The notes beneath the pieces were generated by a model. It was not told the DNA's origin. It ran no database searches and worked only from the letters and a program-made list of their open reading frames with translations. Shown here piece by piece: positions 8,118 through 14,912 of a stretch of 22,485 bases of DNA; within the stretch, counting starts at the first letter, position 1; every line of letters begins with the position of its first letter. The DNA is from Clostridia bacterium (lineage in GTDB: Bacteria; Bacillota; Clostridia; Oscillospirales; CAG-272), in assembly GCA_900754175.1 (NCBI GenBank), contig CAAEBS010000094.1, forward strand, positions 1-22,485, in the 5' to 3' direction. Made by a program: the position numbers and the translations under genes.

Positions 8118-8830
8118 TGTTACACGATCATACGCTGGAAACAGAGAGACTGTTATTGAGAAAATGGAACGATGCGGATGCGGAAAGCCTGTTTGAATAT
8201 GCGAAAGATCCGGAGGTCGTACCGATTGCGGGATGGCCGCCGCACAGGTCGGTTGAAGAAAGCCTTGACGTCATCCGAAACGTATTCAATGGTGCGGAGT
8301 GCTATGCCGTTTGTGAAAAAGAGAACGGAAAAGCGATCGGTGCGATCGAGCTGATACTGAACGGGCATACCGACATGACGGAGCGGGATGATGAGTGCGA
8401 GTTGGGCTACTGGCTGGGCAAACCGTTCTGGGGCAGGGGGTATATACCGGAAGCCGCAAGAGAGATGATGCGTCATGGATTTGAAGATCTTGGCATGAAT
8501 ACGATATGGTGCGGATATTATGAAGGCAATCAGAAATCCAAAAGAGTACAGGAAAAGGTCGGATTTATCCGGACCGCCGCACCATGGGTGGCGATGGGAT
8601 TGCTGGTGACAATTTTGACCGTTTGCGGTGTGGCAAGGAAGAAGAAAGGCAAAAAGGAGGACGGCAACTACGGCGTGACCGGTATGAGCCTTGGTATGTG
8701 CTTCGGCGTCCTCATCGGGACGGCGTTTGGGGACAGTATCGGCCTCGGTATCGGCATTTCCATTGGTGCGCTGGTCGGTCTTGTCATCGGAATGTGTATT
8801 CCGGGAAAGCCGGCGGATTCAGGAAAATGA
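8084..8830 (+). CDS. GNAT (RimJ/RimL-like) acetyltransferase, C-terminally truncated and fused to a glycine-rich membrane protein
   Basis: Residues 1-162 match GNAT acetyltransferases of the RimJ/RimL type: ETERLLLRKWNDADAESLFEYA, the motif ELGYWLGKPFWGRGY, EAAREMMRHGFEDLG, then GYYEGNQKSKRVQEKVGF. Such enzymes transfer acetyl from acetyl-CoA to amines of proteins or small molecules. The usual last strands after KVGF are missing. From about residue 166 the frame continues as a different protein: AMGLLVTILTVCGVARKKK, then two Gly-rich hydrophobic stretches (GMCFGVLIGTAFG, GLGIGISIGALVGLVIGMCI) that look like a small membrane protein normally encoded alone. The join is near 8567-8590. AGGAGGGGAC precedes the ATG. 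It could be a translated fusion that tethers the fold to the membrane, but a deletion product is more likely. Confidence 0.75.
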   Translation: MENEDKKDGNIVLHDHTLETERLLLRKWNDADAESLFEYAKDPEVVPIAGWPPHRSVEESLDVIRNVFNGAECYAVCEKENGKAIGAIELILNGHTDMTERDDECELGYWLGKPFWGRGYIPEAAREMMRHGFEDLGMNTIWCGYYEGNQKSKRVQEKVGFIRTAAPWVAMGLLVTILTVCGVARKKKGKKEDGNYGVTGMSLGMCFGVLIGTAFGDSIGLGIGISIGALVGLVIGMCIPGKPADSGK

Positions 8831-8923
8831 AACAAAAGATTGTGATAGGGAGCTTCCGGTACGGCGCCGGGCCGGAACAAAAATCCGGGGGAACCCTACG
8901 AACTGAGACGAAAGAAAACGGGG

Positions 8924-8953
8924 TTGACATCTTCCGGTTGGTGGATGTATAAT
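8924..8953 (+). promoter_or_regulatory. Sigma-A-type promoter for the ICMT-like gene
   Basis: Consensus TTGACA (8924-8929) and TATAAT (8948-8953) are separated by 18 bases. The start codon at 8988 is 34 bases downstream, with AGGAG at 8972. Confidence 0.85.
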
Positions 8954-8987
8954 AGTATCCGGAAAACAAACAGGAGAAAAGAGAAAA

Positions 8988-9587
8988 ATGGACGTGTTGT
9001 CAAACGAAAAATATCTGTTCCCGATCCTAGCGATCGTTGTATTGGTGATTTTCTATGTCATCTATTTTGCCAAAATGCTGGTTCAGCGCAGGCACGGTAT
9101 TCAGACCCGTCAGATCGGGCGCAGGAAAGAAAAAAACATACACACGGTAGAGCTTCTTATGAGCTTTGCCACGCTCGGCGCACCGATCGTTCAGCTTTTG
9201 TCGATCGTGCTTGGCTGGAGCTATATGCCCTCCGGCGCACGTTTTACGGGATTTTGTACGGGAATGCTCGGCGATCTGATCTTTCTCGTTTCTGTCATCT
9301 GCATGAAAGACAGCTGGCGTGCGGGGATTCCCGATAAAGACAAGACCGAGCTTGTGACGGACGGTATCTACAAATTCAGCCGCAACCCTGCGTTTTTGGG
9401 CTTTGATTTTATGTATATCGGCGTGCTGTTGCTGTACTTCAACCCGTTGACGGCAGTCTTTTCGTTATTTGCCGTCGTTATGCTTCACCTGCAGATATTA
9501 CAGGAAGAAAAATATCTGACGGCGACGTTCGGAGAGGGATATACGGAATATAAAAAACACACTTTCCGTTATCTTGGAAGAAAGTAA
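8988..9587 (+). CDS. Isoprenylcysteine carboxyl methyltransferase-like (ICMT/PEMT-type) membrane methyltransferase
   Basis: The 199-residue protein has about five hydrophobic segments (residues ~8-30, 52-75, 85-105, 135-165) and the signature of the ICMT/phospholipid-methyltransferase superfamily: LVTDGIYKFSRNPAFLGFDFMYIG followed by LQILQEEKYLTATFGEGYTEYKK. In this superfamily the RNP and the EE...Y motifs form the SAM- and substrate-binding site at the membrane surface. The bacterial substrate is not known for this subgroup; small lipophilic or thiol-containing compounds are possible. It has its own promoter upstream and a strong terminator downstream, so it appears to be a single-gene unit. 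The length is normal for the family and no defect is visible. Confidence 0.85.
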   Translation: MDVLSNEKYLFPILAIVVLVIFYVIYFAKMLVQRRHGIQTRQIGRRKEKNIHTVELLMSFATLGAPIVQLLSIVLGWSYMPSGARFTGFCTGMLGDLIFLVSVICMKDSWRAGIPDKDKTELVTDGIYKFSRNPAFLGFDFMYIGVLLLYFNPLTAVFSLFAVVMLHLQILQEEKYLTATFGEGYTEYKKHTFRYLGRK

Positions 9588-9640
9588 AAAATGTTCGGGC
9601 AAACCGCCACCGCCTGCCTTGTGGGGATTGGTAAATTTAA

Positions 9641-9675
9641 AAAGGAATGTCGTTCCATGGAGACATTCCTTTTTT
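9641..9675 (+). terminator. Rho-independent terminator
   Basis: AAAGGAATGTC pairs with GACATTCCTTT around a 10-base loop and is followed by a T-run. It lies about 55 bases past the ICMT-like stop codon and separates this gene from the MarR operon. Confidence 0.9.
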
Positions 9676-9720
9676 GCGGAAAATTTTTTCGGCAAAAAAC
9701 AAAATTATTTTATTTTTCTA

Positions 9721-9748
9721 TTGCATTTTTCTTTTTTTGTGCTATAAT
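9721..9748 (+). promoter_or_regulatory. Promoter of the marR-ABC operon
   Basis: TTGCAT (9721-9726) and TATAAT (9743-9748) are 16 bases apart in a very T-rich stretch. The predicted transcription start falls inside the inverted repeat at 9752-9771. Confidence 0.8.
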
Positions 9749-9751
9749 GGT

Positions 9752-9771
9752 TGTACATACAAATATGTACA
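9752..9771 (+). promoter_or_regulatory. Probable MarR operator (inverted and direct repeats)
   Basis: TGTACAT and ATGTACA form a perfect 7-bp inverted repeat around a 6-base spacer, four bases downstream of the -10 box. The same sequence also contains a perfect 10-bp direct repeat, GTACATACAA, at 9753 and 9767. The position is where a dimeric repressor would block initiation. Binding by the MarR protein encoded 28 bases downstream is inferred. Confidence 0.65.
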
Positions 9772-9798
9772 TACAACTAATTTGTTCGGGAGGTATCT

Positions 9799-10257
9799 AT
9801 GGACATTACGGAACGGAAAATCACAAAAATTGCGAGGGAGACCGAAAAATTGGTTCTGGTCACCTTGCGGGATGACGGAGTCGGCACGGCGGAAATTGAT
9901 CTGATCCATGCGCTACGCCACAACCCCGGATGCACGCAGACAAAGCTTGCGGAAATCCTGCACGCAGATAAAGCCGCTATTGCACGGAGAACGAAGAATC
10001 TTGAAACGAAAGGGTATCTTGTCCGCAAAGCGGATCCGGACGACAAGCGCAGTCAGCTCCTTTATCCGACCGGGAAAGCGGAATCGCTGAAATCCTCCAA
10101 GGCGGAGATCGAAGCGTCCTTTTACGAGTATCTGACCTCCTCCCTGAGCGAGGAGGAAGCAAAAACGTTTGCGGCATTGCTGGATAAGTTATACGTCGCC
10201 TCCAAAAACGAGAGCCGTGCGGGATTTCCTCATTTTATCGGAGCCGGCAGGGAGTGA
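9799..10257 (+). CDS. MarR-family transcriptional regulator
   Basis: The 152-residue protein has the MarR winged-helix layout: an N-terminal helix, then residues about 35-100 with CTQTKLAEILHADKAAIARR as the helix-turn-helix, TKNLETKGYLVRKADPDDKR as the recognition-to-wing transition, and a C-terminal dimerisation helix pair (SLSEEEAKTFAALLDKL). MarR proteins are dimeric and usually repress their own operon until a ligand binds. The ribosome site GGGAGG lies five bases before the ATG. It is followed after six bases by two ABC exporter genes, the standard arrangement for drug- or toxin-inducible efflux. The palindrome over the transcription start supports autorepression. Confidence 0.93.
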   Translation: MDITERKITKIARETEKLVLVTLRDDGVGTAEIDLIHALRHNPGCTQTKLAEILHADKAAIARRTKNLETKGYLVRKADPDDKRSQLLYPTGKAESLKSSKAEIEASFYEYLTSSLSEEEAKTFAALLDKLYVASKNESRAGFPHFIGAGRE

Positions 10258-10263
10258 GAGCGG

Positions 10264-12006
10264 ATGAAAAACAAAAAAACATTTTATCCGGACAGGATCG
10301 GCTCTTATTTCCGTGTGGAATGGCTGTCGCTGACCCTTGTCACGCTTTCCGGCGTGCTGTATAACGTGGGATTGCTTGCGGCGCCGTGGTTTGAGGGGCG
10401 GCTTGCCCAGTGCCTTGCCGATATTCTCGGAGGAAGCAAGACCGCCGGCGCCATGGTGGTGCTGGTGGTCGCCTATCTTGCCGTTACGCTTGCGGTACAG
10501 GTGGCAAGATTTATCAAACGGTTTTACGTCCGCCGCTTTGCCAATAACATCAACCGCCGGATGAAAGGTACGCTTTATGCCAATCTGGTGCGTGAGAGTC
10601 GGGCATCTCTGGAAAAGGAAGGCGCCGGGGAACTGATGACCAAGGTCATATCCGACGTGGACGACTGCGTGGAGGGAATGCGGAAATTCACCACCGAAGT
10701 CTTTGACACCGGCGTAGCGCTGGTCGGTTACATGGTCATGCTTTTCGTATACGACTGGCGTCTGGCGCTTCTCAGCTTGCTCTTTACGCCGATATCATAC
10801 TTTTGTGCGGCACGAATGAAGAAAACCGTACAGCGTGCGGGGGCGGCATACAAAAAGGCGGCGGGAGCGCTCAGCGGCGCTACGCTTGACCGGGCGGAAA
10901 ACGCCGTAACCTACCGTGTGTACGGTTGCGAGGATGCGAGAGCGGAACGCTATGAGGAAGCGCTGAAAAATTATGAAAAGACCGCCGTGCGGAGCAACGT
11001 CTGGCAGTCGGCGCTTCCGCCGCTCTACCTTGCCGCATCGGGCGCAGGCGTATTGTTCATCCTGTGGTTCGGCGCCAAAAACGTCCTCGGAACGGGGTGG
11101 AACGCATGGGATATTGCGGCGTTTACGACCTTTCTTTCCTGCTTTACAAAGCTGACCGTCAAATCCTCCAAGGTCGCAAAGCTCTTCAATTCCGTGCAGA
11201 AAGCCGAAGTTTCGTGGAAGCGGATCAAGCCCATGATGAGATCGCCGGAGCCGCTGGAACCTCTTGAGGTACCGCAACCCGCCGATGTAACGCTTGCGGA
11301 TCTTTCCTTTGCTTATGACGATGTGCCGGTTTTTTCGGAACTTTCGCTGACGGCGCATCCCGGCGATATAATCGGCGTGACGGGTCCGGTTGCCTGCGGC
11401 AAATCCACGTTCGGGCGGGTATTCCTTTGTGAAGCGCCGTATGGTGGGTCGGTCCGTTTTGGCAAAAAGGAGCTTTCCGACCTTACGCCACGTGAAATTG
11501 CGGCAACGGTCGGATATTTGGGACACGCCCCAGAGCTGAGCGCCGACACGATCGAAAATAACGTGCTTTGCGGAAGCGGGCAGGATGCATTGCCGTTTCT
11601 TGCCGCCACGGCGCTGAAAGACGAGGTGCTTGCTATGGAAAACGGGACGGAAACGGTTATCGGCAACAGCGGTACCCGCCTTTCCGGCGGGCAGGCACAG
11701 CGGCTTGCGCTGGCAAGAACGCTGTCGCATCCCCGCCCGGTGATGATTCTGGACGATCCGTTTTCCGCACTTGACCGGAATACGGAGGACGCCGTGTTTG
11801 CCAATCTTCGCAACTATGCAAAAGACAAGGTCGTTTTCCTGATTTCCCACAGGTTGTATCATTTCCCGCAGATGCAGAAAGTGATCTTTATGGAGAACGG
11901 AAAAACGATCGTCGGCACGCATGACGAGCTGATGACGTCCGTCCCGGCGTACAGGCACCTGTACGAAAGTCAGACAGGAGGGGAACCGCATGAAGAACAG
12001 AAGTAA
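10264..12006 (+). CDS. ABC exporter half-transporter, degenerate-catalytic subunit
   Basis: 580 residues in the type IV exporter layout: six hydrophobic helices in residues ~20-315, then a nucleotide-binding domain. Walker A is GPVACGKST (374-382), the signature is the canonical LSGGQ (473-477), Walker B ends ILDD (D497), and the switch His is H529 (LISHR). The residue after the Walker B Asp is Asp (D498) where active ATPases have Glu, so this subunit's own ATP site should hydrolyse poorly. That is typical of one half of heterodimers such as BmrCD, LmrCD and TM287/288. The partner is the next gene, whose start overlaps this stop by 17 bases. Likely exports drugs, toxins or lipophilic metabolites; the substrate cannot be read from sequence. 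Confidence 0.93.
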   Translation: MKNKKTFYPDRIGSYFRVEWLSLTLVTLSGVLYNVGLLAAPWFEGRLAQCLADILGGSKTAGAMVVLVVAYLAVTLAVQVARFIKRFYVRRFANNINRRMKGTLYANLVRESRASLEKEGAGELMTKVISDVDDCVEGMRKFTTEVFDTGVALVGYMVMLFVYDWRLALLSLLFTPISYFCAARMKKTVQRAGAAYKKAAGALSGATLDRAENAVTYRVYGCEDARAERYEEALKNYEKTAVRSNVWQSALPPLYLAASGAGVLFILWFGAKNVLGTGWNAWDIAAFTTFLSCFTKLTVKSSKVAKLFNSVQKAEVSWKRIKPMMRSPEPLEPLEVPQPADVTLADLSFAYDDVPVFSELSLTAHPGDIIGVTGPVACGKSTFGRVFLCEAPYGGSVRFGKKELSDLTPREIAATVGYLGHAPELSADTIENNVLCGSGQDALPFLAATALKDEVLAMENGTETVIGNSGTRLSGGQAQRLALARTLSHPRPVMILDDPFSALDRNTEDAVFANLRNYAKDKVVFLISHRLYHFPQMQKVIFMENGKTIVGTHDELMTSVPAYRHLYESQTGGEPHEEQK

Positions 12007-13636
12007 ATCGGGCGTGTTTGCCGCCGTCCGGATGGCAATAACGGCGCATCCTTTTCTTACCGTGGGAACGATTCTGTGCGTAGCGGCGTCGGTGGTGGCG
12101 TCGTTGATCCCGCCACTGCTGCTGGCTCGCATCATCGACCGCCTGACCGGGGGAATTTCTCTTACCTTTGCCGCTGTGCTCCTGTACTTCGGGAGCCTTG
12201 CGTTGGAGGGTGTGCTTTCCTCGGCGCAGGAAACCCTGCTGGTGCTTTTCGGGCAGAAAATGACGCACGCTCTGCGCTCCGAAATGTCGCAGAAACTTAC
12301 CCGACTGCCTGCCAGTACGCTGGTTGCGCAAAATCCCGGAGAAGTTGCCGCACGTTTTTCCGGAGACGTGGATACCGTGGAAGCTCTTTTCACCTCCGGT
12401 ATCATCAGTATGGTGGCGGACGCTTGCCGGATTCTTTCGATTCTGGCGGTCATTGCGGTGAAAAATACCGGACTTGCGCTGATTCTGCTGTTGGTCCTGC
12501 CGCTTTTTGCGGTTTTCACACGCCACGTGCAGAAGAAAATGCTTGCCGCACAGCTTGAAAACCGCCGTGCCGTTGCCGCCGTGTCCGGACAGGTGCCGGA
12601 AACTCTGCACAACATCCGCACCATACGGGCGCTCGGACTGGAGCGGTATATGGAGGGGCGCTACGACCGGCGGATCCGTGAAAGTTACGTCGCCGTGGAA
12701 AAGACGAATTTCTATGATGCGGTTTACTCGCCGGTCGTAGTATTGCTGAATGCCGCCGTCGTCGGGATCGTTATGTTGCTTTCCGCATCGGGAAAAGCGG
12801 AAATTCTCTCGTTGTTCGGAATGTCGGTCGGTACCTCGGTTGCCGTTATCAACTACATATCCAAAATTTTCTCACCGATCGAAAGCCTCGGTATGGAAAT
12901 ACAGACGATTCAATCGGCAATGGCGGGCGTAAAGCGGATCGACGCATTCCTTGAACAGCCGGAGCGAACGATCCCGACAGAAAGCGACAATGAGACCCGT
13001 GGAGATATCGTGTTTTCTCACGTGACGTTCGGATATGGGGGAAAGCCGGCGCTGAACGACTTTTCCATGACGGTGAAAGAAGGGGAACAGGTCACACTGG
13101 TCGGCAGGACCGGCGCCGGAAAAAGCACGGTGTTCCGCCTGCTGATGGGACTGTACCAGCCGGAGGCGGGCAGGATTACCATCGGCGGCGTGGATGTTTC
13201 GGAAATCACGGATAGCGAGCGCCGTACCTGTATCGGGTGCGTGGAACAGCATTTTTCCCGTGTGCCGGGAACGGTGCTGGAGCAGATCACGCTGGGAGAC
13301 CTGCAAATTACCGAAGAAATGGCGCAAAAAGCCGCTGAGCTCGCAGGAATTGACGAGGCTATCCGGGCGCTTCCCGATGGCTATCACACCATTTGTACCG
13401 ACGGAATGTTTTCACAGGGCGAATGGCAGCTTTTGTCGATTGCCCGTGCCGCAGCGGCGGACCCGGCAGTGCTTCTTCTGGACGAAATCACCGCCAATCT
13501 GGATGCGGAGACCGAAGCGCACGTGCTGGACGCATTGCGCCGTGCCTCCGAAGGTCGTACCGTGCTGTCCATTTCTCACCGCATTTATGAAAATCTCGGC
13601 GGAAGAACCGTCGAGATCAAAGCGCATAGCGTGTAA
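11990..13636 (+). CDS. ABC exporter half-transporter, catalytically competent subunit with degenerate signature
   Basis: 548 residues, six membrane helices in residues ~15-300 followed by a nucleotide-binding domain. Walker A is GRTGAGKST (372-380), Walker B is LLLDE with the catalytic Glu intact (D498, E499), and the switch His is H530 (SISHR). The signature motif is FSQGE (474-478) and not LSGGQ. This pattern complements the upstream subunit: its Walker A/B pairs with the partner's good LSGGQ to make one active site, and its poor signature faces the partner's degenerate site. The start is set by AGGAGGGG six bases upstream, inside the preceding gene, so translation is probably coupled. The operon ends at the strong terminator 60 bases downstream. 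Confidence 0.93.
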   Translation: MKNRSKSGVFAAVRMAITAHPFLTVGTILCVAASVVASLIPPLLLARIIDRLTGGISLTFAAVLLYFGSLALEGVLSSAQETLLVLFGQKMTHALRSEMSQKLTRLPASTLVAQNPGEVAARFSGDVDTVEALFTSGIISMVADACRILSILAVIAVKNTGLALILLLVLPLFAVFTRHVQKKMLAAQLENRRAVAAVSGQVPETLHNIRTIRALGLERYMEGRYDRRIRESYVAVEKTNFYDAVYSPVVVLLNAAVVGIVMLLSASGKAEILSLFGMSVGTSVAVINYISKIFSPIESLGMEIQTIQSAMAGVKRIDAFLEQPERTIPTESDNETRGDIVFSHVTFGYGGKPALNDFSMTVKEGEQVTLVGRTGAGKSTVFRLLMGLYQPEAGRITIGGVDVSEITDSERRTCIGCVEQHFSRVPGTVLEQITLGDLQITEEMAQKAAELAGIDEAIRALPDGYHTICTDGMFSQGEWQLLSIARAAAADPAVLLLDEITANLDAETEAHVLDALRRASEGRTVLSISHRIYENLGGRTVEIKAHSV

Positions 13637-13696
13637 GTGCTTTGAAAGGCGGATGCAGATACAAAATCATATGGTCTGAAATGCTTGTTTCAAACG

Positions 13697-13731
13697 AAGC
13701 CCGGGTAGCGTTTTTCGCTACCCGGGCTTTT
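13697..13731. terminator. Terminator of the ABC operon, overlapping the 3' end of the araC-type gene
   Basis: A perfect 14-bp GC-rich stem (AAGCCCGGGTAGCG / CGCTACCCGGGCTT) with a T5 loop is followed on the plus strand by T-rich sequence. The stop codon of the convergent AraC-family gene (13718-13720) lies within the downstream arm, so the hairpin encodes the last residues of that protein. On the minus strand the T-run is weak. Confidence 0.9.
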
Positions 13732-14695
13732 CGGATTTTTGCAGGTTTTTTTGAGAAAGGAGAGAATGTCCGGAATTATGCTCCACCCTTTTTTCGCTTT
13801 CGGGGGGCGAAGCGGAGAGGTATATTTTTTTATACTGCTTGGGCGTTATTCCGTATTCGGCTTTGAACTGGCGGATGAAGTAGGAGACGTATTCAAATCC
13901 GCAGTCGGAGGCAATTTCAGAGATGTTCTTTTCGCCGGAGAGCAACATTTTTTGCGCATAGTTAAGGCGGAGATCCAGCAGGTATTCGTTGAAATTCTTT
14001 CCCATGGTGCGTTTGAAAAATACGGAAAACGTTGGGTAGCTCATATTGCACATCCGGGCGACCTCTGCCATGGATATTTTATTCTGATAGTTGTTGGCAA
14101 GAAAATGCAGGACGTTGCGGAGCGTTTTTGACTGGTCGGGGCTGGTGGCATGGTTTGTCTGCCGGTTGGTTTCGATATCGCAATTCCGCAAAAGCCACAC
14201 GTACAGGGAGATGAGATATGCCCGCAGGCTGATCTCATATCCCACCGGGCGCTCGGTGACTTCATAAAGTGCCTCGGTCATGAGCCGGGACAGCCGCTCT
14301 GTGCTTTTTATATCGTGTCTGAACAGATAATGCGACTGTTTATAATTTGGTTCCACCAGCAGACAGTTGAGGTCGGACGGAGTAACCTCGGCGGGGTAGA
14401 GATAGGTGGGAGAAAATTTTACCACGGTGCAACGCATGGGGGCGTTTACGGTCCGGTAGGTAGCGTGGGGGACGAACGGAGGAACAAACAGCACGTCACC
14501 GGTCTGCAACAAAGACGGTTTTCCCAGCTCGATCTGAAAGGAAAGCTCCCCTTGGGTTACGAGGATCAGTTCATAATAGGAGTGGATATGGTGGCGTGGA
14601 TGGGAGGGGGTACTCCGCTCTTTCTCAAAAATGTCGTATATTTTCTTTGCGCCGGTAGCGGTAAACTCGGATTCGGTTTTGATGAGAGATTGCAT
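13718..14695 (-). CDS. AraC-family transcriptional regulator with cupin sensor domain
   Basis: 325 residues. Residues ~30-110 are an AraC-type cupin ligand pocket (HIHSYYELILVTQGELSFQ, LLQTGDVLFVPPFVPHATY). Residues ~190-295 are the double helix-turn-helix domain (ISMAEVARMCNMSYPTFSVFFK, then ISEIASDCGFEYVSYFIRQFK and the family-typical GITPKQYKK). Such proteins usually activate sugar-utilisation genes on binding a carbohydrate. It is divergent from the GH38 mannosidase gene across 217 bases, so control of that operon by mannose-type glycans is a reasonable inference. The start has AGGAGG nine bases upstream. The C-terminal tail after the HTH (about 25 residues) is basic and probably unstructured, and overlaps the bidirectional hairpin. 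Confidence 0.93.
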   Translation of the reverse strand: MQSLIKTESEFTATGAKKIYDIFEKERSTPSHPRHHIHSYYELILVTQGELSFQIELGKPSLLQTGDVLFVPPFVPHATYRTVNAPMRCTVVKFSPTYLYPAEVTPSDLNCLLVEPNYKQSHYLFRHDIKSTERLSRLMTEALYEVTERPVGYEISLRAYLISLYVWLLRNCDIETNRQTNHATSPDQSKTLRNVLHFLANNYQNKISMAEVARMCNMSYPTFSVFFKRTMGKNFNEYLLDLRLNYAQKMLLSGEKNISEIASDCGFEYVSYFIRQFKAEYGITPKQYKKIYLSASPPESEKRVEHNSGHSLLSQKNLQKSEKPG

Positions 14696-14718
14696 GGAAC
14701 GTCACCTCCTCTGCTTTT

Positions 14719-14747
14719 ATTATAACACTTGAAAGATAAAAAATCAA
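14719..14747 (-). promoter_or_regulatory. Promoter of the araC-type gene
   Basis: On the minus strand TTGATT (14747-14742) and TATAAT (14724-14719) are separated by 17 bases. The start codon is 23 bases beyond the -10 box, leaving a very short leader. Confidence 0.7.
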
Positions 14748-14798
14748 CAATTAAATCTTTTATAAACAGGCGAAAAAATTCAAGGCACTAAAAAAAGT

Positions 14799-14817
14799 AT
14801 TATTTTTTAAAAATAAT
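14799..14817. promoter_or_regulatory. AT-only palindrome in the araC/mannosidase intergenic region
   Basis: ATTATTTTT and AAAAATAAT form a perfect 9-bp inverted repeat around one T, about 27 bases upstream of the mannosidase -10 box. It could be a regulator site or an intrinsically bent or melting tract. AT-rich palindromes arise easily by chance, so function is uncertain. Confidence 0.35.
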
Positions 14818-14820
14818 TAT

Positions 14821-14849
14821 TAGATTTTCGGGATTCATTGTGCTATAAT
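14821..14849 (+). promoter_or_regulatory. Promoter of the mannosidase operon, poor -35
   Basis: TATAAT at 14844-14849, extended by TGC just upstream, has no good -35 at the expected distance (TAGATT, 17 bases away). A weak -35 suits an activator-dependent promoter, consistent with the divergent AraC gene. Confidence 0.6.
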
Positions 14850-14912
14850 AAAGCCACAAAGCGCCGGTTGTTTGCCGGGGTGATAATATTTCGGAATTTT
14901 TAAGGAGTGCTT

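Noticed and set aside
10795..12624. 609-codon minus-strand open frame
   Set aside because: It lies antisense to two ABC genes with complete Walker and signature motifs, has a low-complexity Arg/Ser/Cys-rich translation with no recognisable domain, and arises from GC-rich codon structure.
14907..14912. GTG start for the mannosidase
   Set aside because: This GTG overlaps the AAGGAG ribosome site that positions the ATG at 14913.
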